DNA of 64,000 nt from Gemmata sp051859125. Its GTDB lineage: Bacteria; Planctomycetota; Planctomycetia; Gemmatales; Gemmataceae. Below the pieces are notes generated by a model. The model saw only the letters and a list, made by a program, of their open reading frames with translations. It did not search any database and was not told where the DNA came from. The position numbers and the translations under genes were made by a program. Positions 53,481 to 62,609 of the stretch are shown piece by piece. Location of the stretch: assembly GCF_051859125.1 (NCBI RefSeq), contig NZ_JBHYGG010000157.1, forward strand, positions 8,266 to 72,265. The letters are read 5' to 3'. Positions within the stretch are counted from its first letter, which is position 1; each line of letters begins with the position of its first letter.

Positions 53481-54326
53481 ATGGACCCCGAAACCGAATG
53501 GTTCGTGATCGCCGCACTCTGGGTCGCTGCCGCCGTCTGGGCGGCGTGGAACTGGGTTCCGTACTTCCTGATGTGTACCGTCGGGACGGGGTACGAGAGC
53601 GGCGGGACCGAAGACCCCGCCGCGATCGAACCCGACGGCACCGACCCGGACTACGCCGGCGTGTTCACGACACTCCGGTCCCTGGGGTACGAGCCGCTCG
53701 GCCCGGGATTCATGCGGCTCCGGTTCGCCGGGTGGCAGTGGGCGCTGCGGACCCGGGTCCAGGCGTTCGTCCACCGGCCGGCCCGCCGGTTCGCGTTCGC
53801 ACAGCAGTACCCGTTCCCGCTGAGCGGGTACACTCAGGTGTTCTTCGCGACGTGCTGGGCCGACGGGCGGTTCCTGCTGACGATGAGCGGGCCGGCCGAC
53901 GACGCCGTGCGGACCGAGGACGACGCGATCGACGTGCGGGCGACGGACAACGTCCACGAACTGGAGCGGCACCACCGCGATGCGGCCGACAAGCTCCTCA
54001 GCAGCGGCTGGCGTCCGGACGCCGACACGAGCCTCGATACACTCCTGGCGGCGGCCCGCGAGTCGCACCGCCGGCGGCGCGGTCAGGAGTGCGAAGGCCA
54101 CCGCCCCGTGTTCGTCGAACTGTTCGCGGTGTGGCTCGCTGCGACGGCGATGCCGACGTGGTTCCTGGGGTGGAGCGTGGTGCCCCCACTGGCCGGGATC
54201 GGCATACTGGCTGGGTTCCGAGGCATCGACCTCAACGGCAAGATCACGTTCGCCCGTGCCGCGCGGTCACGAGCGGCGACCGACCGCGCCCGCGAATCGC
54301 ACACCTCCCCGACGGGGGCCACATGA
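53481..54326 (+). CDS. Membrane protein in Bat-type operon, unknown
   Basis: A 281-residue protein with an N-terminal membrane helix (about 7-27, FVIAALWVAAAVWAAWNWVPY) and two more near 218-250 (ELFAVWLAATAMPTWFLGW, VVPPLAGIGILAGFRG). Between is a mixed domain (VFTTLRSLGYEPLGPGFMRLRF, PLSGYTQVFFATCWADGRFLLTMSG). I do not recognise it. It begins 6 bases after the BatE-like stop and ends in a four-base overlap (ATGA) with the next gene, so it is a true operon member. Confidence 0.7.
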   Translation: MDPETEWFVIAALWVAAAVWAAWNWVPYFLMCTVGTGYESGGTEDPAAIEPDGTDPDYAGVFTTLRSLGYEPLGPGFMRLRFAGWQWALRTRVQAFVHRPARRFAFAQQYPFPLSGYTQVFFATCWADGRFLLTMSGPADDAVRTEDDAIDVRATDNVHELERHHRDAADKLLSSGWRPDADTSLDTLLAAARESHRRRRGQECEGHRPVFVELFAVWLAATAMPTWFLGWSVVPPLAGIGILAGFRGIDLNGKITFARAARSRAATDRARESHTSPTGAT

Positions 54327-56791
54327 ACGACGTCTTCTTCTCGATGCGGCCGGCGTACCCGTGGTCGGTCGAACCGCTCGGCCTGCCGGCGCTCGCGCTG
54401 GTCGCCGTGGCGCTCGTGGTCATCACCGTCTGGTCGTACACCGGGCACCCGAGCGCCAGCCGCCGCCGCATCCTCGTCGTCGTCGCGCTGCGGATGCTCG
54501 CGCTCGCCGTCGCCCTGCTCACCGCACTGCGACCGAGCGTCGGCGTGCAGGAGACGCCCAAGAACCCGTCGGTCCTGCTCGTCGGCATCGACACCTCCGA
54601 GAGCATGACCACGAAGGACGAGGTGAACAACCAGGCCCGCATCGACGCGGTCCGCCGGGTGATGGAGAAGAGCCAGCCGATCCTCGACGAACTGGCCGCC
54701 GAGTTGAACGTCACCGTTCACGTCTACAAGTTCTCGACGCCGGACTTCAGCGAGGGCACGTCGAAGTTTGCCCCGGCCGACCCAACCGATGGGAAGCGGT
54801 CCGACTACGGGACGTACCTGCACAAGACGTTCGACCGGTGGCAGACCGAGCGGTTCCTCCGCGGGCACCTGATCGTCGGCGACGGGGCCGACAACGGCGA
54901 GGCATACTCGGCCGTCGCCGAGGCCGCCCGGTGGGGCCAGAAGGGCCCGGTTACCACGTTCACCGTCGGGTCCGAGAACAGCACCACCACCAGCCAAGAC
55001 GTCGCGGTCACGAGCATCGACTGCGACCCGTCGCCGGTGCCGGTGAAGACCGACCTGACGGTGACCGCGAGCGTCAACGCTTTTGGGTTCCCCGGGGCGC
55101 GGGTCGCCGCGCGGCTGTTCATCGACGGCAAGCCGGTCGCGACCGAGGAGTTCACGCTCGACAAGGAGAAGGACAACAAGCTCAGGTTCGCCGCGAAGGC
55201 CCCCGAGACCAAGGGCGAGGTGAAGGTGAAGGTCGTCGTCGGCCAACTCAGGGACGACCAGATCGTGCCGCTGCGGGGCGAGTTGAACGGCGACAACAAC
55301 CAGTCCGAGACGTACCTGACGGTCACCAAGGACGGGCTGCGGGTGCTCGTCATCGACCGGCTGCGGTGGGAAGAAACTCGGCTCCGCGACGCGCTGCGGT
55401 CCGAGAAGCGGTTCGACGTCGCCGAGGTGATCCGCCAGACCGACGGGGCCGTGACCGCGGCCGAGGAGGAGTTCCTCGACCTCGACAGCCAGGCCTACGA
55501 CGTGATCGTGATCGGCAACGTCGCCCCGAACCAGCTCACGTTCACCCGCGGCGGCAAGACGATCGACGTGCTCGACAAGGTCCGCGAGGCGGCGCTCAAG
55601 AAGGGCATGGGCGTGATCTTCCTCGGCGGCGAGCACTCGTTCCGCGGGATGCCGGCCGACCTGCTTCCAGTTACTGTGCCCGCCGACCCGGGGGCCGCGA
55701 TCGTCGAGGTGCTCGACGGCCCCGGCGGCAGGCCGATCGAACACTTCCAGACGGTGCCGACCGACGAGGGGCTCGCGAAAATGATGCGGCTCTCGAAGGA
55801 CCAGAAGCAGTCGCTCACTCTGTGGGAAGAACTCAACACGACGACCCGCGCGCGGCCGACGGCGAAGCTCACGGGGCACAACAAGATGGTCCGCAAGCCC
55901 GGCGCGACCGTGTACGCCTGGACGACTCCGGCGCGGGAGGCCGTTCAGGCCGGGACCGCGATGCCCGACGCCGCGAGCCCGCTGCTCGTCGGCTGGCAGG
56001 TCGGGGACGGTGCCCGCGGCCGCGTGCTCGCGTTCGGCGGGTACGACTCGTACCTGTGGGAGAAGCTCGGCCAGCCGAAGACCCGGCAGGGGTCCGAGAT
56101 CCACTCGCGGTTTTGGAAGCAGGTCGTGCTGTGGCTGGCGCACCAGGAGGACGAGGAGGGCGAGGCCTACGTCCGCCCGGCGACGCGGCAACTGAAGGTC
56201 GGCGGCGAGCAGTCCCTGCGGGTCGGCGTGCGGCTCCCGGGCGGGGGCGACGACCCCAGCGCCGAGTTCACTCTAAAAGTGGTTCCGCTGCCCGAGGGGA
56301 AGGTCGAGCCGGACGCCGCGGACGTCGAGAGGGCCCGCCCGGAGCCGGTGATCCGCGACAAGGACGGCGCAAAGGTGCTGTACCGCCCGCGGGCGAAGGG
56401 AGAGTTCTTCGCCGTGCTCACGAGCCCGAAGAAGGGACCGGACGGCAAGCCGGTCGCCGGCCCCGACGGCAAGCAAGTGCTGCACCGGGCGACGGCGAAG
56501 TTCTTCGCGGTCCCGGACGTGTCCGACGAGATGCTGCGGGTGAACGCCGACCACGACTTCCTGTCGCGGCTGTCGGTGCCCAACGGCGGCAAGGCGCTGC
56601 GGCTCGAAGACCTCCCCGCGTTCCTCAGGGAACTCAAGGAGCAGAAGGACGTCGGCACCAAGCCGAAACCGAAGTTCTACCCGGACTGGCGGCGGAGCCA
56701 CTCGGCCGGGTTCCTGCCCGCGTGGCTCGTCCTGTTCGTCGCGCTCCTCGGGGCCGAGTGGGCGCTGCGGCGGCTGTGGGGGATGGTCTGA
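54323..56791 (+). CDS. Von Willebrand A-like membrane protein (BatA/B-related)
   Basis: An 822-residue protein. Two N-terminal membrane helices (about 18-40 and 51-68) are followed by a VWA-like domain with VLLVGIDTSESMTTKDEV (MIDAS-type DxSxS) and LRGHLIVGDGADNGEAY. Next come beta-sandwich repeats, then a glutamine-amidotransferase-like Rossmann domain (RVLVIDRLRWEETRLRDAL, YDVIVIGNVAPNQL, GMGVIFLGGEHSF). A C-terminal membrane helix (about 798-815) closes it. Members of this design sit in planctomycete Bat operons and are thought to form envelope complexes. It is the last gene and is followed by a hairpin. Confidence 0.8.
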   Translation: MNDVFFSMRPAYPWSVEPLGLPALALVAVALVVITVWSYTGHPSASRRRILVVVALRMLALAVALLTALRPSVGVQETPKNPSVLLVGIDTSESMTTKDEVNNQARIDAVRRVMEKSQPILDELAAELNVTVHVYKFSTPDFSEGTSKFAPADPTDGKRSDYGTYLHKTFDRWQTERFLRGHLIVGDGADNGEAYSAVAEAARWGQKGPVTTFTVGSENSTTTSQDVAVTSIDCDPSPVPVKTDLTVTASVNAFGFPGARVAARLFIDGKPVATEEFTLDKEKDNKLRFAAKAPETKGEVKVKVVVGQLRDDQIVPLRGELNGDNNQSETYLTVTKDGLRVLVIDRLRWEETRLRDALRSEKRFDVAEVIRQTDGAVTAAEEEFLDLDSQAYDVIVIGNVAPNQLTFTRGGKTIDVLDKVREAALKKGMGVIFLGGEHSFRGMPADLLPVTVPADPGAAIVEVLDGPGGRPIEHFQTVPTDEGLAKMMRLSKDQKQSLTLWEELNTTTRARPTAKLTGHNKMVRKPGATVYAWTTPAREAVQAGTAMPDAASPLLVGWQVGDGARGRVLAFGGYDSYLWEKLGQPKTRQGSEIHSRFWKQVVLWLAHQEDEEGEAYVRPATRQLKVGGEQSLRVGVRLPGGGDDPSAEFTLKVVPLPEGKVEPDAADVERARPEPVIRDKDGAKVLYRPRAKGEFFAVLTSPKKGPDGKPVAGPDGKQVLHRATAKFFAVPDVSDEMLRVNADHDFLSRLSVPNGGKALRLEDLPAFLRELKEQKDVGTKPKPKFYPDWRRSHSAGFLPAWLVLFVALLGAEWALRRLWGMV

Positions 56792-56797
56792 GTTCGA

Positions 56798-56884
56798 GTC
56801 GTCAGGTCATCAAGTCGAAAGTCGTCAGGACGGAAGCGGCCCCGGGCTTCATCTTGGCGACTTTCGACTTGATGACCTGACGAC
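56798..56884. repeat. Perfect hairpin (GTCAGGTCATCAAGTCGAAA arms)
   Basis: 27-base arms at 56798-56824 and 56858-56884, each the exact complement of the other, around a 33-base loop. It separates the convergent vWA-like and lipoprotein genes. Confidence 0.88.
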
Positions 56885-56892
56885 GTACCGGG

Positions 56893-57273
56893 TCAGTCGA
56901 TCGCCTTCTTGAACTCGCCGAAGGCGTGCTCGACGTCGTTCTTCGCGGCGTCCCACTTGTCGGCAGCGGCGGCCTTGAGGTCCCCGAGCTTCTTGGCGGC
57001 CTCGGCCCGCTTCGGCTCCAGCTCCTTCCACTTGGCTTCGAGCTTCGCCTTCTCCTCGCCGGTCGCCCTCGCGGCGCGGTCCTTCAGGTCCGCGGCCTTC
57101 TTGTCGAGGTTGTTTAGCTCGATCTCGAGTTTCCGGGTCGCTTTGTCCCGTTCGGTGGCGGCCGAGTCGGGGTTGGTCGCCCTGGTCCCGCTGGTCGGGC
57201 TGTTCGGGTTGCACCCGACCGCCAGGGCCGCAACGCCGCCGACCGCGCAGCACAGTACGCACGCTCGCAACAT
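56893..57273 (-). CDS. Coiled-coil lipoprotein
   Basis: A 126-residue lipoprotein. The signal ends in LAVGC (Cys21). The mature part is a Lys/Ala/Glu-rich helix (about 45-115, DKATRKLEIELNNLDKKAAD, EKAKLEAKWKELEPKRAEAA) that should form a coiled coil, as in Lpp-like or stress-related small lipoproteins. ATG at 57273 has GAGGA 7 bases ahead. No homology I can name. Confidence 0.72.
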   Translation of the reverse strand: MLRACVLCCAVGGVAALAVGCNPNSPTSGTRATNPDSAATERDKATRKLEIELNNLDKKAADLKDRAARATGEEKAKLEAKWKELEPKRAEAAKKLGDLKAAAADKWDAAKNDVEHAFGEFKKAID

Positions 57274-57408
57274 GGAGTGATCCTCACCGATGGAGATTGG
57301 GGGCACCGGACGCGGACGAGAGGGGCGTTTTGGTGGGGCCGGCCGCGTCCGCCCCGGCCCTCACCAGACCAGACCCAAACCGCGGGCGATTATTCCCGGG
57401 GCTTCAGA

Positions 57409-57504
57409 GTAGGTCACTCGCTCCGCGAGTGACACCAGAAGGCTTAGCGGCTGACCGGGAACCTTGGTTGCGCCGGGGTGCGACTCGCGGAGCGGGTCGC
57501 CTAC
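57409..57504. repeat. Inverted repeat after dsbD
   Basis: GTAGGTCACTCGCTCCGCGA (from 57409) pairs with TCGCGGAGCGGGTCGCCTAC (to 57504) with two mismatches. The left arm alone also folds (GTCACTCGC / GCGAGTGAC). It abuts the dsbD stop and may terminate that gene. Confidence 0.7.
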
Positions 57505-57506
57505 CG

Positions 57507-59687
57507 TCACGGCTTGGCCCTGGCGAGCGCGTCCTTGAGCCACGCGGCGAACTTGTCCGGCGAGTTGATCTTCCCTTCGAACGGCGCGTTGTCCTTGCCG
57601 TTGAACGAGCCGCCGACCACCTTCAGTTTGCCGTCGGGCAGCGGCACGATCACCGCGTATAGCGGCAGCGCGATGTCGCCGAACAGCGCCTGCTGGAACT
57701 TGCGGTTCGCGGTGCCCTCGTCGTCGCGGGCGTCCCTCCCGGGGTCCACGCTGTACGCCTCGGCCGGCACCCAGTCGGTGTAGAGCTGCACCCGCTCGAA
57801 CTTCTCCAGTTCGCCGCGGACCGACGGCAGGGTGAACACCGACTCCTCGTTGTACTTGCAGTTCGTGCAGGTCACGCCGGTGAAGTCCACGAACACCGGC
57901 TTGCCCGACTTCCGCGACGCCTCGATCGCGTCCTTCAGGTCGGTCATCGCGAGTTCGGTGTCGGGCAGGAGGAACGCCTGCACCCAGGCGTACACCGCCC
58001 CGGCCGGCCGCTGCGCCTTCCCCTCGCTCGTCTTGAACATCGCGGGGAGCAGGTAGAACCCGAGGCCGAGGAACAGCACCGCGAACAGCAACCGCGGCAC
58101 GCCGATGTTCGGCTTCTCCTCGTCGTGCGGGAGCCGGTAGGCGTTCAGCAGGTACAGGGCGCACGCGAACGCCATCGCGACCCAGCCGGCCAGCACGAGG
58201 TCGTAGGTGAAGAACTCGGCCGGCGAGAAGACGCGGATTTCGGCGGTGCGGAAGAACTTCAGCGCCGCGGCGAGCTCGAGGAACCCCATCACGACCTTCA
58301 CGCTGTCGAGCCACCCGCCCGAGCGCGGCAGCGCCTTGAGTAGCCCCGGCACCATTGCGAGCACGAAGAACGGAGCGGCGAACGCGGTCGCGAACGCCAG
58401 CCCGCCGAGGATCTCGCGCGTCGTCGGGAACGAGATCAGGCTCCCGGTCCCGGTGTCGGCCGCGGCGATCCCCGCGAACCCGCCCAGGAACGGGGCCACG
58501 CAGGTGAAACTGATGACCGTGAACGCCAGCGCCCCGAACACCGTGCCGACCACGCCGCCCTTCGCCTGCTTCTTCTGGAGCCGCTGCACGAGGAAGTTCG
58601 GCAGCGTCAGTTCGTACATCCCGAACAGGCTCAGCGCCAGCACGAAGAACAGCGCGCCCAAGAGGACGTTCGTGACCGGGTGGGCCGACAGCCACGCCAT
58701 GAACTTGAGCAGCGCGAACGCCGACGAACCGAGGACGACGATGATCGTGGCGCAGTAGACGCCCGCGAGCTTCATCCGCTCCGCGAACGACCCGTGCGCG
58801 TGCTTCAGGAAGATGCTCACCGTGATCGGGATCATCGGGAACACGCACGGCGTGACGAGCGAGATCAGCCCCCACGCGGCGGCCGTCAGGACGAACGCGA
58901 GCGTGCCCGAGTCGCCGCTCGCGGCCGGACCGCCGCCGGCCTTCGCCCCGTCGCGAACGACCGCCTCACGCACCGCATCCAACTCGGCGGCGTACACCTC
59001 CGCGGGCTTGGCGCTCTTCGGCCCGCCGCCCTTGGAGGCCACGACCACCGCCGGCACCGGCGGGGCGGTCCGCGTCCCATCCGGGTTGGCCTTCGGGGCG
59101 GTCTCGGTGCCGCCGACGGGCGGGTCGCCGGTCACCTCGAATAGCAGGTGCGGGAGGTGCTCGGCGTAGGCGTTGACGCACTGCTTGTCGCACACCTGGA
59201 GCCGGGTCTTGCCGAGGTCGATGTCCTTCGGGCCCGGGGCAGCGTCGGCCGCCACACGGGCCTTGAACTCCCACGTCACCGGTTCGTCGTAGTACTCGTC
59301 GAGTACGCCCTCGGTCGCGCCCTCGCGCTGGGTGAGTTTGATCTTCGGGGTAGTCGGGTCCGTGGACCCGGGGAGCAGGGTGAGCACGCCGGACGGAAGC
59401 GCGATCTTGTTCTTCGAGGTCTGCCCAGCGTCTTTCGGGAAGAACGGGTACGTGTGGATACCCGGCGGCGGTGAGCCGAAGGGCGTCGGCTTCAAGTCGA
59501 TTGTGAGCTTGATGGTGACGGTGTCGCCGCGCTTCACCTTGGCGGGAGACACCTCGACCCGAACGTCGGCCATCGCCGCGAACTTGGGTGGGAGCTTACC
59601 CGCAGCATCGGGGGCGTCGAACTGGGCGGCGGCGGGGCTGGCGGCGAGGAGCAGGGCGACCACCGCGGTCCGGGCTGAGCGCAGCAT
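57507..59687 (-). CDS. dsbD: Thiol:disulfide interchange protein DsbD
   Basis: A 726-residue membrane enzyme that carries electrons from cytoplasmic thioredoxin to the periplasm. All three modules are present. The N-terminal alpha domain (about 25-200, after a signal peptide) has VCDKQCVNAYA with its Cys pair. The beta domain (about 265-560) has eight helices, with redox Cys in LVTPCVFPMIPI and ISFTCVAPFLGG. The C-terminal gamma domain is thioredoxin-like with GVTCTNCKYNE near 617. Together with the two following genes it forms a periplasmic reductase set. Confidence 0.94.
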   Translation of the reverse strand: MLRSARTAVVALLLAASPAAAQFDAPDAAGKLPPKFAAMADVRVEVSPAKVKRGDTVTIKLTIDLKPTPFGSPPPGIHTYPFFPKDAGQTSKNKIALPSGVLTLLPGSTDPTTPKIKLTQREGATEGVLDEYYDEPVTWEFKARVAADAAPGPKDIDLGKTRLQVCDKQCVNAYAEHLPHLLFEVTGDPPVGGTETAPKANPDGTRTAPPVPAVVVASKGGGPKSAKPAEVYAAELDAVREAVVRDGAKAGGGPAASGDSGTLAFVLTAAAWGLISLVTPCVFPMIPITVSIFLKHAHGSFAERMKLAGVYCATIIVVLGSSAFALLKFMAWLSAHPVTNVLLGALFFVLALSLFGMYELTLPNFLVQRLQKKQAKGGVVGTVFGALAFTVISFTCVAPFLGGFAGIAAADTGTGSLISFPTTREILGGLAFATAFAAPFFVLAMVPGLLKALPRSGGWLDSVKVVMGFLELAAALKFFRTAEIRVFSPAEFFTYDLVLAGWVAMAFACALYLLNAYRLPHDEEKPNIGVPRLLFAVLFLGLGFYLLPAMFKTSEGKAQRPAGAVYAWVQAFLLPDTELAMTDLKDAIEASRKSGKPVFVDFTGVTCTNCKYNEESVFTLPSVRGELEKFERVQLYTDWVPAEAYSVDPGRDARDDEGTANRKFQQALFGDIALPLYAVIVPLPDGKLKVVGGSFNGKDNAPFEGKINSPDKFAAWLKDALARAKP

Positions 59688-59714
59688 GAGACACCCACCG
59701 CAGGGAAAGGGAGA

Positions 59715-59752
59715 ACGAAAACAAAGCCCACGGGTCGCGCGACCCGCGGGCT
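59715..59752 (-). terminator. Rho-independent terminator
   Basis: On the minus strand, AGCCCGCGGGTCG and CGACCCGTGGGCT form a nearly perfect stem (59725-59752) followed by TTGTTTTCG. It ends the transcript of the DsbD-alpha-like gene, before dsbD. Confidence 0.75.
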
Positions 59753-59888
59753 TCTCGAACCACCCGGGGGCGACATACCGGTCTGCCCCACTCGGTAGCG
59801 GATACGCGGCCCAAGCGGCGGGCCTTACACGCGGACGGCGGCCCCGTTCAGATTCCGGGCACCACAATAGACGGCTGGGCGGTCTGGG

Positions 59889-60479
59889 TTATTTGGCGGC
59901 CAGCGCCTTCGCCACTTCCTCGGCGTACTGCTTCTCCACCTCGACCGAGCCGGTCAGCACCTTCAGCGAAGCCTCGACCGGCACCGCCTTGGGCGGGAAA
60001 CAGTTCTCCTTGTCGCACACGCTCAGCTTGAACGCCTCCAGCTTCACCGCGACCGGTCCGGCCGCGGCCCGTGGCGACACCACCGCCTTCCGCGTGAACG
60101 TCGCGGTGCCGGGGTAGTACCGCATCTCCTTGATGCCCGCCTCGGGTTCGGCCTTGGTGAGCGCGCCCTTCGGGTCCTCGACCGCGCCGACGAAGATCAC
60201 CGCCCCCGCGGCGGGGAACTTGAGCACGTTCACCATCCCCTCGGCGGCCTTGTCGGCCTGCGCCGTCGGGTAGGTGTGGAACCCCTCGTTCAGCTCGACG
60301 GTCACGCTGAACGTCACGGTCTGGCCCGGCTTGGCCTCGGCCGGGCTGAACGACGCCTCGACCTTCTTGACGGCGCGCTCGTACCACTTCTGGCCGCCGG
60401 CCCGCGACGCCGGGGCGAGGGCCAGGGCCAGGGCGATGCCGGCCGCGGGAACGAGTGCGAGCGTCCGGTTCAATCGCAT
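59889..60479 (-). CDS. DsbD-alpha-like exported protein
   Basis: A 196-residue exported protein (signal about 1-27, LVPAAGIALALALAPASRAGG). The mature part is the immunoglobulin-like domain of DsbD-alpha: SFSPAEAKPGQTVTFSVTVEL, GFHTYPTAQADK, and a Cys pair in KLSVCDKENCFPPKAVPV. Because Cys-(x4)-Cys corresponds to the reactive pair in DsbD, it should accept electrons from a DsbD-like hub or serve as a separate reductant carrier. A related domain is at the start of the DsbD encoded just beyond. Confidence 0.82.
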   Translation of the reverse strand: MRLNRTLALVPAAGIALALALAPASRAGGQKWYERAVKKVEASFSPAEAKPGQTVTFSVTVELNEGFHTYPTAQADKAAEGMVNVLKFPAAGAVIFVGAVEDPKGALTKAEPEAGIKEMRYYPGTATFTRKAVVSPRAAAGPVAVKLEAFKLSVCDKENCFPPKAVPVEASLKVLTGSVEVEKQYAEEVAKALAAK

Positions 60480-60534
60480 GAAAGGCTCCGTGTGCGGGGC
60501 AGGCCCGCGGTCGCGACCGCGGGGCGTTGGGTGC

Positions 60535-62247
60535 TTACTTCTTGGGTTCGGCCGGCTTCGGGGGCTCGACGCCCTTGAGTTGCAGCGTCGAGACGGCCCT
60601 CGTCGCCAGGTCGATGACCCGGATGCGGTGGGCGTTCGTGTCGGCGACGTACAGCTTCCCGGCCGCGTAGCTGATCCCGGCCGGCTCGCTGAACGCCTGC
60701 GGGATCAGCTTCCCGAGGTCGCCGCCGACGAGCGTCTTCAGCTCGCCCGCCTTCAGGTCGAACACCTTGATCTTATTGTTGTAGGTGTCCGCGACGTAGA
60801 GCTTCCCGTCGTTGTACGCGACCCCCAGGGCGTGCTGCAACCGCGCTTCCTTGTCGCGCTTCGCCTCGTCCTCGATCTGGCCCGGGCCGTCCACGTCGCC
60901 GAACGTGAACAGCCCGCGGCCGACGAGCGTCTGCACCCGGCCGGCCCCGCCCAGCGGCACCTTGCGGATCGAGCTGATCTCGCTGTCGGCGACGTAGATG
61001 TTCTTCCCGTCGGTGGCGAGGCCGCTGGGCTGGGCGAAGTTCGAGAACGGGAGCGGGCCGTCGCCGATGTTCTCGCGGCCGCTGCCGGCGTACGGGGCGA
61101 GTTCCTTCGCCTTGATGTCGTAGCCCCAGACCTGGTGGTGCCCGGCCATCGCGACGTAGAGCGTGTCGCCGACGAGGAGTAGGTCCCACGGGCTGTTCAG
61201 GCCGATGCTCCGGGCCGGGACCGGCTTGTCGAGCCGCCGCGACTGCGGGTCGCCGGCCTGCTCGCCCGTGCCGGCGATCGTGCGGACCGTCTTCGCCGTG
61301 AGGTCCAGTTCCCGGATCGAGTGGTTCTTGCGGTCCGCGACGTAGAGCAACTCGCCGTTGAGCGCGAGCCCCTGCGGGTCGTGGAACTCGGCCCTATCGA
61401 ACGCGCCGTCGGCCTTGCCGGGGGTGCCGGTGCCGGCCACCGCGATCTGCTTGCCGTCGAGGTCGGTGACGACGATGCGGTGGTGCGTGCTGTCGGCGAT
61501 GAACAGCCGCTTGCCCTTGTCGTCGGCCAGCACCTTGCCCGGGAAGAACAGCGGGGTGTCGCCGGTCTCGCGGAACCGGGCCAGGTCGAACCGGATCGGC
61601 TTCTCGTCGAGTGTCTTCTTCTTCTTGTGCTCCTCGACCAGCTTCTCGATGACCTTGTCGAGGATCTCGAAGTTCCCCTCGCCGGAGATGTACCCCACGA
61701 TGTTCCCCTCGGGGTCGATCAGCACCATCGTGGGCCACGCGTCCACGTCGTACCGGTTCCACACCTTGTGGTCCGCGTCGTTGATGACCGGGTGCTCGAT
61801 CTGGTACCGCAGGATCGCCTTGCGAATGCTGTTGGTGTCCTTCTCGTTCTCGAACTTCGGCGAGTGGACCCCGATCACGACCAGTTCGTTCGGGTACTTC
61901 TTTTCGAGCTTCGCGAGGTCGGGCATGACGTGGATGCAGTTGATGCAGCACAGCGTCCAGAAGTCGAGGAGGACGATCTTGCCCTTGAGGTCCTTCTTGA
62001 GCGACAGCGGGCCGCCGGTGTTGAGCCACGCGACCCCGCCGTCGAGTTCCGGGGCCGCCTGCTTCTTCTCCTCGGGCTTCTTGTCGTCCTTGCCCTGCGG
62101 CGCCGCCGTGGTGACCGCCGCCGGCCGGCTCATGACGACCAGCGTGGCGACCGGGAGCCCGCAGCCGACGAGCACGCCGACGACGGTGCCCCACGGGAAG
62201 CGGCGGGCGGGGGCGGGAGCGACGGGGGACGCGGCGGGCTCGCTCAT
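60535..62247 (-). CDS. NHLRC2-like thioredoxin/NHL-propeller protein
   Basis: A 570-residue protein. N-terminal membrane anchor (about 18-40, GTVVGVLVGCGLPVATLVVM). A thioredoxin-like domain (about 70-215) carries LLDFWTLCCINCIHVMPDLAKL, where CCINC is the same unusual active site as in human NHLRC2, and VIGVHSPKFENEKD. From about 235 six NHL-type blades of a beta-propeller follow (RLFIADSTHHRIVVTDLDG, LYVADRKNHSIRELDL, IYVADSEISSIRKV, LYVADTYNNKIKVFDL, LYVADTNAHRIRVIDL). Next to the DsbD set, it may deliver reducing equivalents outside the cytoplasm. Confidence 0.88.
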   Translation of the reverse strand: MSEPAASPVAPAPARRFPWGTVVGVLVGCGLPVATLVVMSRPAAVTTAAPQGKDDKKPEEKKQAAPELDGGVAWLNTGGPLSLKKDLKGKIVLLDFWTLCCINCIHVMPDLAKLEKKYPNELVVIGVHSPKFENEKDTNSIRKAILRYQIEHPVINDADHKVWNRYDVDAWPTMVLIDPEGNIVGYISGEGNFEILDKVIEKLVEEHKKKKTLDEKPIRFDLARFRETGDTPLFFPGKVLADDKGKRLFIADSTHHRIVVTDLDGKQIAVAGTGTPGKADGAFDRAEFHDPQGLALNGELLYVADRKNHSIRELDLTAKTVRTIAGTGEQAGDPQSRRLDKPVPARSIGLNSPWDLLLVGDTLYVAMAGHHQVWGYDIKAKELAPYAGSGRENIGDGPLPFSNFAQPSGLATDGKNIYVADSEISSIRKVPLGGAGRVQTLVGRGLFTFGDVDGPGQIEDEAKRDKEARLQHALGVAYNDGKLYVADTYNNKIKVFDLKAGELKTLVGGDLGKLIPQAFSEPAGISYAAGKLYVADTNAHRIRVIDLATRAVSTLQLKGVEPPKPAEPKK

Positions 62248-62335
62248 CGGTGGGAATTCCTTGTCTCGGCGGGTCGCACGGTTCAGGTATGGTAATCGGA
62301 TGCCGCCGCGGGGTGAAGCGAAACGCGGAAAACGC

Positions 62336-62540
62336 GGTGGTGCGAGACGACACGACGGAGGGCAGAAATCAAGACCGGGCACGGGCACGGGCACGCACGC
62401 GTGCCCGGACCGAACCCCAGGCGCGAGTGCGCCCGTGGCTTTCTTCCGTCGTGCCCGTGCCCCAGCCCGTGCCCCAGCCCGATTGTCATTCCCGTCCTCC
62501 GTTCTCTGCCCCCTCAGTCCGGCGGCCACCACTGGCATAG
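62336..62540. repeat. Composite word-like repeats (GGGCACGGGCACGGGC)
   Basis: Most of the 362-base gap before the last gene. ACGGAGGGCAGAAATCAAG and GGGCACGGGCACGGGCACG, followed by CGTGCCCGG, are mirrored by CGTCGTGCCCGTGCCCCAGC and TTCCCGTCCTCCGTTCTCTG. It resembles 32766-33000 closely in word order. Confidence 0.65.
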
Positions 62541-62609
62541 GCGCGGCCGTTCCGGCGTGCGTAGACTGCGCAGGTCGAACGAACGGAACCCGTTGACCGC
62601 GAAGGACGA

